11,395 nucleotides of DNA from Bacteroidota bacterium (GCA_023393915.1 JAEXBS010000028.1:1-11395); one strand, 5' to 3'. Numbered from the stretch's first letter, positions 1 through 7,168 are shown. Translations and numbers: made by a program. The notes: a model not told the origin generated them from the sequence alone.

Positions 1-126
1 CGGAGATTATCTAATAATATTAATTGGGTTTTGTTTGGTTGTAAAATTTCATAAATTGCTAATAATCTGTTTTTTAATTATTTATTGGGATTTATTGTGT
101 TATAAAGATACTTCCGTCTTCGCTAC
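1..126. other. Unassigned left edge, 3' part of an upstream transcript
   Basis: AT-rich DNA with no recognisable gene. Because a strong plus-strand terminator follows at once, this is probably the 3' untranslated end of a gene or RNA starting left of the window. Plus frame 2 stays open from base 2 to a TAA at 158-160 and reads as hydrophobic residues, but it runs straight through the terminator palindrome and has no recognisable family, so I do not call it a gene. No tRNA or rRNA 3' end is recognised. Confidence 0.4.
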
Positions 127-156
127 AAACCACCCTATTAATAGGGTGGTTTTTTT
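127..156 (+). terminator. Strong rho-independent terminator
   Basis: A perfect palindrome with 13-base arms (127-139 and 140-152, core CCACCCTATTAATAGGGTGG) runs directly into a T-run at 150-156. This is the textbook form of an intrinsic terminator for plus-strand transcription, so it closes a transcript coming from the left of the window. The arms are symmetric, but a matching T-run exists only on the plus strand (the minus reading has just the three Ts contributed by the arm itself), so plus is the main direction. Confidence 0.82.
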
Positions 157-269
157 ATAATAACTAGTGGTGCTATTTTATCAAAACTAGTTTCAAGAAT
201 GAAATGATGCCGCTATAAAACGTAGGAGTTTTTGTACCAAGAACTTAACTTTGGGGATTTTGATTTTGA

Positions 270-719
270 GGCGTAAGTTTTCTAGAATCTAAAAAGGAAA
301 AAACTTAGATCTCTGATTCCTCTTAATTCCATTCTTAATCCTTTTGTTTTTGAGTTAAAATATTCTGAATAAGCATAAGTGATTTTTCTCTCAAAGTAGT
401 TTAGCATTTCATTAAAGGGATTCACTATGTTTTTAGTGAGGGTGTTGAAAGATTTGTTTTTTATGGCTTCAACTTAATTGATCCTGGGTGCGCACTTTTA
501 TATTGCGATGGACTTGGTCTATTTTTGATTTTGCCTAGTGAGTAAAAGATCATCTAGCTCAAAAACATTCTTAAGATCTGGGTAAAGTTAAGAAAGGACT
601 TGTGAACTTTGACATTAGGCATCGTATGAAATAAAAGATAAGTTGATAATAAGATTTTCAAAATGAGGTCTTATTAATTTGCTGAGGTTATCTATGACTG
701 AAATAACTTTGACTTTACC
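270..719 (-). pseudogene. Decayed ISL3-family transposase (IS204/IS1001/IS1096/IS1165 type), C-terminal part
   Basis: One minus-strand frame reads as a transposase remnant with premature stops. Near its end it gives MLNYFERKITYAYSEYFN, then KGLRMELRGIRD and SFFLFRF, matching from memory the C-terminus of Bacteroidota ISL3 transposases (ILNYFxNRSTNASAESFNAKIKAFR, then FRGVR and FFLFRL). The E of YSEYFN (codon at 363-365) sits at the expected third acidic DDE residue. Further upstream are LYPDLKNVFEL (family: LYPDIKKAYxL) and KVKVISVID at about 690-716, resembling the first catalytic Asp region. In-frame stops lie at 615-617, 588-590, 519-521, 498-500, 474-476 and 282-284; after the last, KTYA continues the family's usual C-terminal TKxYA. 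The frame is open upstream to 785, but nothing recognisable remains there. Decay is mainly by substitution, the frame being kept over about 450 bp. Terminal repeats and target duplication were not found. The family call is from recalled motifs. Confidence 0.72.
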
Positions 720-1171
720 TTGACAAAAATAATGGCGAACCATTACATTCCGTCTTGTAGCAAGATCGCGTTGTTTTATTATTTCCTATAATTTCGGTAA
801 AAGTTTTGACGCAAAAAATAAAAGTATTTATAATATAAATAATGATTTGCTTTCTAATTATTTAGAAATTAGTGCGCTTCAAAGATGTTATGCTATTTCC
901 TGCTTTGAACTGTGTTTTAATTTTTGAACTTTGGTTAAGAAGGTAGTAATTGTTTTGGAATTAAAATTTATTTGTTGCGAATAATACGAATAATTAGTTA
1001 TTATTTTAATTGTTAAAGAATTTCCGTAATATGCTATTGGTTCTGGTTTTATGGAAATTTTAAAATAGGATTATAAAAAGTTGTAATCTTAAATTAATTT
1101 ATTACCTTTACGTCGCTTTTGAAAGGAAGACCTTAGAAAGCAATAAATTTTTTTTCATCATTTGTGTTTTT
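720..1171. other. Gene-free AT-rich stretch
   Basis: I see no intact gene, tRNA or clear promoter here. Both strands are full of stops. The left part may be the eroded N-terminal half of the ISL3 transposase next to it, since an intact copy would need roughly another 600-700 bp in this direction, but no motif is recognisable any more. The right part is the downstream region of the minus-strand DUF3810 gene. Confidence 0.4.
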
Positions 1172-1202
1172 AGAATCGTGTCTTTGGATGCGATTCTTTT
1201 TT
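1172..1202 (+). terminator. Candidate terminator hairpin, plus-oriented
   Basis: A 7-bp stem AGAATCG/CGATTCT (1172-1178 and 1191-1197) with a 12-base loop is followed on the plus strand by six Ts (1197-1202). It abuts the stop codon of the minus-strand DUF3810 gene (1201-1203). On the minus strand the hairpin would be followed by A-rich sequence, so it is not a good intrinsic terminator for that operon, though it could protect its 3' end. No plus-strand gene is seen that would need it. Confidence 0.4.
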
Positions 1203-2265
1203 ATTTGCCTTGTTTATCAAGGTGATACCTATTGAGCAATTGGATGAAATAGCTGTAGGTAACTCTGCCTTCTTGTCGATTTGATTTTAAGAATAGATCA
1301 TTCGTAAATAGGAAAAGCTGGGATAATAATCCTGCATGATTATTATAAAAATTTTGTTCATTTCTGTAGTCTTTCTTCATAGGGATTGAGTAATTGTCTA
1401 CTATCGATCTTACAAAATTTGGATCTTCCTCGTGAATAGCCCATAACAAATGTTTTAGTACCGTATAGTTAGTGCTGTACCGTAGTTCAGGGTTATTCGA
1501 GTCTTGACCAATTAGAAAGGCAATGAAATTAGCTTCCTGTTCACGCGCATATCCTAATTGGTGTGCGCTTTCATGTGCCAAGGTGAAGGGTAGATTAGTA
1601 GAGGGCAAGTGAGCGTTGTATTGTGCTTCAGAAGTAAAAGGGTTGTAATATCCTAATATTCCTGTATAGTTCATGATCTTGCCAAAAAGTGAAGGTTTGA
1701 AATTATTGATCCCTGTGGGGCTTATGTGTGGCTGATCTCTAAGGGCTTTTTTCTGATTTAGCAATATTTCTGATTGCAAAGCATTTAATTCCTTAATTGT
1801 AAATACTCCCTGCTCATCCTCGTGGACCTCTTCTCTTGAGGATTTCGCTCTTTCTAAGTAATAAAGTGTTAATGATTTTAGTTGTTCTTCGGTGGGCTGC
1901 CTGATGGTTTCGAGGGAATAGATAGGTTTTTGAAAATAGAGTCCGCCCCAAAAAATTTGATAGAAAAAGTGCAGGAGGTTGGCAGTGATAAGAAGCAGAA
2001 AGATTGTTTTGCTTCTCTTCTTTTTATTTCTTAACCGCCATAAGGTAGCAGCAAAAAATGCGATGAATACTATATAAAATAGATCACCGATTGAAAATGT
2101 AGCCAATGAAAAGACTTTTTGATGTAGGCCTTTTTGAATTTCAAAAAAATTCTCAAGCCTTCGGTTCATTTCAGAGTTGAGCGAAACAAGATAGAAAAAA
2201 AGGAATTGGGCAAGTAAAACACCTGCCCAAATCCAATTTTGATATTTTCTATTCTTTCTTATCAT
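1201..2265 (-). CDS. DUF3810 membrane protein with HExxH zincin-like motif
   Basis: A 354-residue integral membrane protein. Three hydrophobic helices lie at about residues 12-30, 57-77 and 87-105, followed by a soluble part of some 240 residues. That part carries HESAH at 231-235 and then REQEAN (241-246), the arrangement of an HExxH metallopeptidase with a downstream Glu ligand; DUF3810 members of Bacteroidota share this pattern. Proteolytic activity is inferred, and no substrate is known to me. The ATG lies one base beyond the stop of the ROK kinase gene (TAACATG), so it is the last gene of the transporter-kinase operon and probably translationally coupled. Why a putative protease should sit with sugar uptake genes is unclear; coexpression may be incidental. 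Family assignment is fairly safe, function is not. Confidence 0.85.
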   Translation of the reverse strand: MIRKNRKYQNWIWAGVLLAQFLFFYLVSLNSEMNRRLENFFEIQKGLHQKVFSLATFSIGDLFYIVFIAFFAATLWRLRNKKKRSKTIFLLLITANLLHFFYQIFWGGLYFQKPIYSLETIRQPTEEQLKSLTLYYLERAKSSREEVHEDEQGVFTIKELNALQSEILLNQKKALRDQPHISPTGINNFKPSLFGKIMNYTGILGYYNPFTSEAQYNAHLPSTNLPFTLAHESAHQLGYAREQEANFIAFLIGQDSNNPELRYSTNYTVLKHLLWAIHEEDPNFVRSIVDNYSIPMKKDYRNEQNFYNNHAGLLSQLFLFTNDLFLKSNRQEGRVTYSYFIQLLNRYHLDKQGK

Positions 2266-2266
2266 G

Positions 2267-3220
2267 TTACCACACTAATGCGCTGGCTCCTAATATTGCA
2301 GCATCTGCTTCTTTTAAGTTGCTAAACTCAATGCGCACTTTGTTTTTGAAAACTTGAAGTAAATTTTCTTCCATTGCCTTTTTAGTTGGCTGAATGAGTA
2401 AATCACCTGCTTTGGTAAGTCCTCCAAAAAGTACAATAGCTTCTGGTGCAGAAAATAAAATAAAGGTGGCTAATGCCTCTCCTAATATAGTCCCTGTAAA
2501 GCGGAAAACTTCATTGGCTAGTTCGTCACCTTGCTCTGCACATTTAAATACGGTTTCACTTGTGAGTTCGTCGAGCGAATAGCTTCTTAATAGACTTGGC
2601 TTTTCAGGAAATTGCTGAAGCATTTCAATGGTGGTATCTCTAACTCCTGTTGCAGAGGCATACGATTCAAGCGAACCTCTAAGTCCCGTACCGTGGTGTA
2701 GTCTTCCTTGGTGTCTCACGATTACGTGTCCTAGCTCTCCGGCAAATCCATTATGGCCAAGAACAATTTTACCATCAATAACAATTCCACTTCCAACTCC
2801 TGTTCCTAATGTGATAGTGATAAAGTTTTTACACTCTTTTGCGACTCCGTACTGCATTTCTCCTACCGCTGCAGCATTCGCATCATTGGTCATTTTGGTG
2901 GGAAGCCCAAATCTAGCTGTAAGAAGTTCAGCCATAGGTATAATACCTTTCCATTTAAGATTTGCTGCATATTCGATCGTACCGGCGTAATAGTTTGCAT
3001 TGGGAGCTCCCATTCCGATTCCAACAATATTTTCCTTTCCTCCGTACTGATCAATCATAGGTTGGAGCTTTAGAGCCAAGTCTTCAATAAATCCATCAAC
3101 ACTTTCATGTGCATTGGTTTTAATTCGATCTTGAACTAAAATCGTCCCTTTGTGATCCACTACACCAAATTTTGTATTGGTTCCTCCTACATCGATACCA
3201 ATTGCGTATTTATCTGTCAT
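2267..3220 (-). CDS. ROK-family sugar kinase (glucokinase-like)
   Basis: A 317-residue ROK kinase, usual length for the family, predicted to phosphorylate a hexose such as glucose with ATP in the cytoplasm. Visible motifs are the first phosphate loop DVGGTNTKFG (10-19), the catalytic Asp in NDAN (D113), the second phosphate loop LGTGVGSG (138-145), the sugar-binding ELGH (162-165) and LFGG (264-267) near the C-terminus. The zinc-binding segment that in typical ROK proteins reads CxCGxxGCxE is here HGTGLRGSLE (176-185): His, Thr and Ser replace the three Cys, while E185 is kept. The fold may therefore be stabilised without zinc. The gene begins 3 bp after the stop of the FucP-type transporter, which suggests the kinase acts on the imported sugar. 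Sugar specificity cannot be read from the sequence. Confidence 0.9.
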   Translation of the reverse strand: MTDKYAIGIDVGGTNTKFGVVDHKGTILVQDRIKTNAHESVDGFIEDLALKLQPMIDQYGGKENIVGIGMGAPNANYYAGTIEYAANLKWKGIIPMAELLTARFGLPTKMTNDANAAAVGEMQYGVAKECKNFITITLGTGVGSGIVIDGKIVLGHNGFAGELGHVIVRHQGRLHHGTGLRGSLESYASATGVRDTTIEMLQQFPEKPSLLRSYSLDELTSETVFKCAEQGDELANEVFRFTGTILGEALATFILFSAPEAIVLFGGLTKAGDLLIQPTKKAMEENLLQVFKNKVRIEFSNLKEADAAILGASALVW

Positions 3221-3223
3221 TTC

Positions 3224-4495
3224 TTAATCTACTTTAATATCTGTATTTACATTCTTCGATCCCACTAGTGCATAGAATAAGATGTATCCGATCCCAGCAA
3301 CCGCAAGCCAGTAACTAGCTGGGAAGCTTCCCGTTGAGTCCACTAGATAACCTTGAACGTAAGGTAAAACTCCACCTCCGAACACCATCATCATGAACAG
3401 TCCTGAACCTTTAGCAGTATGTTTACCTAATCCCTTAGTGGCTAAATCGAATATTGTAGGCCACATAACGGATAGGAAAAGTCCACATAAAATAATAAGT
3501 AGGATACTAAACGGAACTTCGGTCATTACAAATGAGCCACTAGAGCTTGAAAAAGCAGGTAGCATGGCACTAGAGTCGGTTCCAATGAACATTGATATTA
3601 AAATAAAAGCTAAAGCACCTAAAGATACCGTTACTAGCATTTGTTTCGAAGTGAAGGTCTTTCCTAATGCACCACCTATCAGTCTACCAACAAGCATTAG
3701 TAGCCAATAAGTTCCTACAATGGATCCTGCAATGCCTGCATCAAACTGCAATCCATTGATTAAATAGTTAAGTGTTGTATTGGAAAGAGAAACTTCCACT
3801 CCCACATAAAGGAAAATGGCGAGCATTCCTAGAACAAAATGCCTGAAAGATAGAGGACTATGTTTGCTTTTTTCAGCATTCGACTCAACTATGTGAGGCT
3901 CTGGAATCCTTACCATGCTTAGTACAATAAATACAAGTAGGAAAATCCCCATAGATAAGTATAGAAGTGGGTTTGCATCACTAATTTGAGCGTTTGCTAC
4001 ATTTCCTAGAACAATCCCACCTAGCATCGGAGCTAGAGTTCCTCCAAGTGAGTTACTTGCACCTCCAAAATTTAACCTTTGATTCGCACCTTCCTCGGAA
4101 CCTAGCACGGATAACATTGGATTCACAACTGCGTTGAGAAGACACATGGAGAAACCAGAGATAAAAGCTCCTAATAGGTATAAAGGAAAGCTACTAGCAC
4201 CGCCGGCAATAAAGAGAAGTAATACTCCAACAAACCCTATTACTAATGCGCTTAGTGCTGTTTTCTTATAACCGATACGCTCAAGCATTCGTCCTGCTGG
4301 AACCCCCATAAAAAGGTAGGCTAAAAAGACCATTGCATTGGCCAGCTGAGCTTGGGCATTGGAAAGACTAAACTGACCTTTTAGAATTTCTGCCATTGGA
4401 TTTTGCAGTCCTGTCACAAATGATATGATGAAAAACAGCAAGAACATCATGATGATGGGAAGCGTGTAATTCGGACGCGTAGTAGTTGAACTCAT
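3224..4495 (-). CDS. Sugar MFS transporter, FucP/GluP family
   Basis: A 423-residue, very hydrophobic protein with about 12 membrane helices, probably a proton-coupled hexose importer in the inner membrane. Family signs are the MFS motif A between helices 2 and 3 (about 64-78, AGRMLERIGYKK), the conserved Asn-Pro pair in NAVVNPM (121-127) and, close behind, LGSEEGANQRLNFGGASNSL (131-150), which lines up with the NPxxxxLGPxExAxxRLN...NSLG stretch of FucP and Bacteroidota glucose/galactose transporters. The adjacent ROK kinase favours glucose, galactose or a related hexose over fucose; this is inference. It is the first gene of a three-gene operon, with a candidate promoter -7 element 23 bases upstream of its ATG. 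The ATG is the natural start, leaving a short cytoplasmic tail before helix 1. Confidence 0.9.
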   Translation of the reverse strand: MSSTTTRPNYTLPIIMMFLLFFIISFVTGLQNPMAEILKGQFSLSNAQAQLANAMVFLAYLFMGVPAGRMLERIGYKKTALSALVIGFVGVLLLFIAGGASSFPLYLLGAFISGFSMCLLNAVVNPMLSVLGSEEGANQRLNFGGASNSLGGTLAPMLGGIVLGNVANAQISDANPLLYLSMGIFLLVFIVLSMVRIPEPHIVESNAEKSKHSPLSFRHFVLGMLAIFLYVGVEVSLSNTTLNYLINGLQFDAGIAGSIVGTYWLLMLVGRLIGGALGKTFTSKQMLVTVSLGALAFILISMFIGTDSSAMLPAFSSSSGSFVMTEVPFSILLIILCGLFLSVMWPTIFDLATKGLGKHTAKGSGLFMMMVFGGGVLPYVQGYLVDSTGSFPASYWLAVAGIGYILFYALVGSKNVNTDIKVD

Positions 4496-4517
4496 AGTAT
4501 TTCTTTATATATTCGAA

Positions 4518-4525
4518 CAAATATA
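4518..4525 (-). promoter_or_regulatory. Candidate promoter -7 element for the transporter operon
   Basis: On the minus strand this reads TATATTTG, a full match to the Bacteroidota -7 consensus TAnnTTTG, and lies just upstream of the transporter ATG, giving a leader of roughly 15-20 nt. No TTG is seen at the expected 19-21 bp further upstream, a region that overlaps the end of the acyltransferase gene, so the call is tentative. Confidence 0.4.
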
Positions 4526-4530
4526 AATAT

Positions 4531-5304
4531 TTATTCTACTCCTTTCTCTGCGAGAAGGGTTTTTTTTATCTCATTATGAGAGATTGACTTGAGAGTGTCT
4601 GCTTTTTCTACTGGTTCTAAAATCAGGTTTTTAATCGCTTTAATTTTTCCAGGGTGCCCCGAATCTAATCGAAAAGGGAACATTTCTTTGAGTCCAATGA
4701 AGGTATAGACTACAATAGGGAAATGATGACGAGTAGAAAGAATGAAAGCCCCGTCTTTGAATATGTCTAGCACTACGTTAACGTCGTCAGGAACCCCACC
4801 CTCGGGAAAAATGACGATATTCTGGCCGTGGTCCATTTTTACTTTTGCTTTTCGATAAACATCAGCACGGCTCCTTGGATCCTTTCTATCGACAAGTATG
4901 CAGATGCGTTTGTAGATGATTCCAAAAATCGGGATTTTAGCTAACTCTGCTTTTCCTATAAAGCAAATAGGATGGTTGGGGTGCAAGACAACCATAAGTA
5001 AAATATCTATTATGGACGTATGGTTTGAAATAAAGATGTAGTGGCGCTTTTTATCAATTTTTTGTTGGGTTTTGCGAATAAGTTCGTAGCGAAATCCCAT
5101 TCCATAAAATACAATGAGACACCAACAACGTATAAAGACGTAAGCGTATTTAAAATCTTTCTCCCGAATGGACAAAAGTAAAACCGGCAGAATAAAAATC
5201 AGAATGAAAAGAAATGCTAGGAGAATAAACCAAAGCCTCCAAATATAGTTCAAAACCTTAGAGAAGAATAATAGGATAGTTTGGAGTACTGACTTATTAC
5301 CCAT
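4531..5304 (-). CDS. 1-acyl-sn-glycerol-3-phosphate acyltransferase-like protein (PlsC family)
   Basis: A 257-residue membrane-anchored acyltransferase of the PlsC/LPLAT superfamily, which transfers acyl chains to lysophosphatidate or related acceptors in phospholipid or ornithine-lipid type synthesis. A long hydrophobic segment lies at about 22-45. Motif I is NHTSIID (94-100) with the catalytic His95 and Asp100 in HX4D spacing; motif II is GKAELAKIPIFG (117-128) with VDRKDPRSR (138-146) after it; motif III is FPEGG (166-170), where the canonical form is FPEGTR; FKDGAF (182-187) and IVVYTFIG (197-204) complete the fold. The gene overlaps the end of the GtrA-like gene by 8 bp, so the two are probably cotranscribed and coupled. 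The altered motif III hints at an acceptor other than the standard one. Exact substrate is unknown. Confidence 0.85.
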   Translation of the reverse strand: MGNKSVLQTILLFFSKVLNYIWRLWFILLAFLFILIFILPVLLLSIREKDFKYAYVFIRCWCLIVFYGMGFRYELIRKTQQKIDKKRHYIFISNHTSIIDILLMVVLHPNHPICFIGKAELAKIPIFGIIYKRICILVDRKDPRSRADVYRKAKVKMDHGQNIVIFPEGGVPDDVNVVLDIFKDGAFILSTRHHFPIVVYTFIGLKEMFPFRLDSGHPGKIKAIKNLILEPVEKADTLKSISHNEIKKTLLAEKGVE

Positions 5305-5818
5305 TGAATACCACTCTTTTTTTAATAGAATAATTGATTATAGATACGAGCACAATCGCCGAAACTTTACTTAACATTTCCGAGCTAAAGATATAAAACT
5401 TCAGGTCGATACTTTGATTTGTAAATAAATAGGAATAAAAGAATTGGAATACGATTAAGCTCAGCAGCATTGTTAGAAGTGAGAGCAGAAAAAAATAAGC
5501 AGCCTCTTTTCTTTTCGAATGCTTTCCTCTCTTAAAGACAAACCAAATACTGAAAAAATAATTGGAAACGATTCCCAGAGTAGTGGAAAGAGTATTACTT
5601 AACGGATAGTGGATTCCGTGCCAGTTTTCTTCCCATATAAAAAAATAGGGAATCTCTATGCTAAATAATTTGAAGCTCAAAATTTCAATCAGGGCACTCA
5701 AGCCACCGGCTAGGGCAAAAAATAAAATTTGTTTTTGTCTTAGAAGTAATTGCCTCATGGCTCTTTGCAAATATTGAATGGCTTTAAAGAAAATGTTAAA
5801 GAACGGTAAATTTAACAC
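5297..5818 (-). CDS. GtrA-like membrane protein
   Basis: A 173-residue protein with four predicted membrane helices (about 29-50, 73-95, 105-128, 147-167). The features NYFFSIWFVFKRG at the end of helix 2 and NYSIKKRVVF at the C-terminus are the repeated Asn plus basic/aromatic ends typical of GtrA. Members of this family are linked to moving polyprenyl-phosphate-bound sugars across the inner membrane for surface glycan decoration. The longest frame starts with GTG at 5816-5818; an ATG at 5756-5758 (residue 21, just before MRQLLLRQ) gives a more typical GtrA length and may be the true start. It overlaps the PlsC-like gene by 8 bp, pointing to a joint role in envelope lipid or glycolipid handling. 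Which lipid-linked sugar it serves cannot be read here. Confidence 0.8.
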   Translation of the reverse strand: MLNLPFFNIFFKAIQYLQRAMRQLLLRQKQILFFALAGGLSALIEILSFKLFSIEIPYFFIWEENWHGIHYPLSNTLSTTLGIVSNYFFSIWFVFKRGKHSKRKEAAYFFLLSLLTMLLSLIVFQFFYSYLFTNQSIDLKFYIFSSEMLSKVSAIVLVSIINYSIKKRVVFNG

Positions 5819-5925
5819 AATTTATTTTCCACTTTCAAAATAAAATATATCTTTAATCAAAAGATTGAAAGTTAACCTGGTATTTAACTTCGTGAAATTA
5901 GAAGACAAATTTGCGTGTTAGTATC

Positions 5926-5957
5926 TTGACAGTGGATTGAAATTAGTGATAATTCTG
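5926..5957 (+). promoter_or_regulatory. Weak candidate promoter for the DUF465-like gene
   Basis: TTG at 5926-5928, a 21-bp spacer and TAATTCTG at 5950-5957 fit the Bacteroidota TTG-N19-21-TAnnTTTG layout with one mismatch. The leader to the ATG at 5975 would be only about 10 nt. It lies in the 156-bp divergent spacer between the gtrA-like gene and the plus-strand block. Confidence 0.28.
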
Positions 5958-5974
5958 ACTCTAAAAGCAAACCA

Positions 5975-6223
5975 ATGAACCAATTACAACCTACAAGCAA
6001 GTTTGAACCCAATCGGGACAAAATTAAAAAACTAGAAGCAGAATTTCCGAGATTCAGACGAATCTATTCTGAGTATGAAATGATGAGCGAAGAATTATGG
6101 GTTTTAGAAACAGAACCTAATTCCTCAGTGCCTGACGATTTTATAAACGCAGTAAAGCTTCAAACTTCGTATTTAGAAGATGAGATAGAAGATTGGCTTA
6201 TTGGCCGCCCTTGGGAAGAGTAA
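5975..6223 (+). CDS. Small DUF465/YdcH-like coiled-coil protein
   Basis: An 82-residue soluble, acidic, mostly helical protein with no signal peptide or membrane segment. The order of elements resembles the DUF465 (YdcH) helical hairpin: a first helix with FPRFRRIYSEYEMMSEEL (24-41; family: hFxrLxxEYdxLdxel), a short turn with acidic residues (46-55) and a second helix ending in LEDEIEDWL (67-75; family: LKDEIxxxL). This assignment rests on recalled pattern and is moderate; the protein may instead be a Bacteroidota-specific family without a name. DUF465 proteins have no firmly known role that I can cite. It lies 52 bp upstream of the BadF-type kinase on the same strand, possibly but not certainly in one unit. 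The ATG follows a short A-rich stretch; there is no strong Shine-Dalgarno sequence, which is normal in this phylum. Confidence 0.7.
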   Translation: MNQLQPTSKFEPNRDKIKKLEAEFPRFRRIYSEYEMMSEELWVLETEPNSSVPDDFINAVKLQTSYLEDEIEDWLIGRPWEE

Positions 6224-6247
6224 TGAGAAAACTTGACAAAAATTTGC

Positions 6248-6255
6248 TACTTTAG
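6248..6255 (+). promoter_or_regulatory. Weak candidate promoter -7 element for the BadF-type kinase
   Basis: TACTTTAG matches TAnnTTTG except for one base and is followed by CCCC, as in many flavobacterial start regions. It lies 20 bases upstream of the ATG at 6276. The only TTG nearby (6233-6235) is 12 bp upstream, too close for the usual 19-21 bp spacing. Confidence 0.3.
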
Positions 6256-6275
6256 CCCCTTGTAAAAAAAATTCT

Positions 6276-7145
6276 ATGATTGTTATTGTTGATGGAGGTT
6301 CTACGAAATGCGATTGGGTGTTTTTAGATGAAAAATTAAGCCTCTATTCTCAAACTCAAACCGTAGGGTTCAATCCAAATATTGCGGATACAACTAGGAT
6401 TCCGGAAGAACTTGATAAGAATTCAGTAATAGCCGAGAATAAAAGAAAAGTCAAGCACTTGTATTTTTACGGCTCAGGTTGTGGGATTCTTGAAAATAGA
6501 CAGCATATGGAGAAAGCGCTTTCTATTGTGTTTCCTCAGTCTCAAATTACCGTTAAAGATGATATGACAGCGGCGGCTTACGCTGCTTTTAATGGTAGAC
6601 CGGCCATTGTTTGTATTTTGGGAACCGGTTCAAATTCTTGCTATTTTGATGGGACAGCCGTGCGGTGTGATTTACCTTCATTAGGATTTTTAATCGGTGA
6701 TGAAGGAAGTGGCAACGCGCTAGGAAAGCTACTGCTCAAGCATTATTTTATGAATAAAATGCCTGAAGATCTTCGGGAAGAGTTCAATCAAGAATACAAT
6801 CTTGATATTAAAACTGTTATTGGGAACCTGTACCATAATTCCAGAGCAAATGCGTATTTGGCTCAGTTCAGTAAATTCATAATTCCTAGAATTGGTCACC
6901 CTTACTTACAACATTTAGTTTATCAAGAACTAAAGAACTACTTCGAATATCAAGTTTTACCCTACGAGGAAAGCAAAAATTGCGAAGTAAACTTTGTCGG
7001 TTCCATAGCATACTATTATGAAGATATTTTAAGAGCCGTTGCTGCCGATCTTCATTTACATATAGGGAAAATTGTTCAAAAGCCTATTGAAAGTCTTATT
7101 GACTATCATAAAACGTATATTTTTCCACAGATAGAAAATTTTTAA
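6276..7145 (+). CDS. N-acetylglucosamine kinase-like protein, BadF/BadG/BcrA/BcrD ATPase family
   Basis: A 289-residue cytoplasmic kinase of the actin/hexokinase/Hsp70 ATPase fold. The phosphate-1 loop is VDGGSTKCDW (5-14); KDDMTAAAYAA (94-104) holds the acidic pair expected at the catalytic site; the phosphate-2 loop is ILGTGSNS (114-121); GFLIGDEGSG (137-146) is the hallmark of the family's GlcNAc kinase branch; FVGSIAYYY (240-248) is the adenosine-binding end. The family also contains activators of 2-hydroxyacyl-CoA dehydratases, but those carry a Cys-ligated iron-sulfur cluster and a dehydratase partner, neither seen here, so amino-sugar phosphorylation, for example in cell-wall recycling, is favoured. 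The substrate is inferred. It precedes maeB by 23 bp and is likely cotranscribed with it. Confidence 0.85.
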   Translation: MIVIVDGGSTKCDWVFLDEKLSLYSQTQTVGFNPNIADTTRIPEELDKNSVIAENKRKVKHLYFYGSGCGILENRQHMEKALSIVFPQSQITVKDDMTAAAYAAFNGRPAIVCILGTGSNSCYFDGTAVRCDLPSLGFLIGDEGSGNALGKLLLKHYFMNKMPEDLREEFNQEYNLDIKTVIGNLYHNSRANAYLAQFSKFIIPRIGHPYLQHLVYQELKNYFEYQVLPYEESKNCEVNFVGSIAYYYEDILRAVAADLHLHIGKIVQKPIESLIDYHKTYIFPQIENF

Positions 7146-7168
7146 TTTATTTTATAAAACCACTGACC

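Noticed and set aside
2..160. Open plus frame reading as a hydrophobic tail of a protein
   Set aside because: It runs through the perfect terminator palindrome at 127-152, matches no family I know, and a frame of this length is not rare by chance in such AT-rich DNA.
2394..2990. Plus-strand open frames opposite the ROK kinase
   Set aside because: Low-complexity Ser/Pro-rich translations antisense to a complete kinase gene with all motifs.
6233..6238. TTGACA as an E. coli-type -35 box upstream of the BadF-type kinase
   Set aside because: No TATAAT-like box lies about 17 bp downstream, and Bacteroidota sigma factors use a different consensus.
6276..7145. 2-hydroxyacyl-CoA dehydratase activator (iron-sulfur BadF type)
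   Set aside because: No conserved Cys pair for a cluster and no dehydratase subunits next to it; the GDEGSG and GTGSNS motifs fit the GlcNAc kinase branch.
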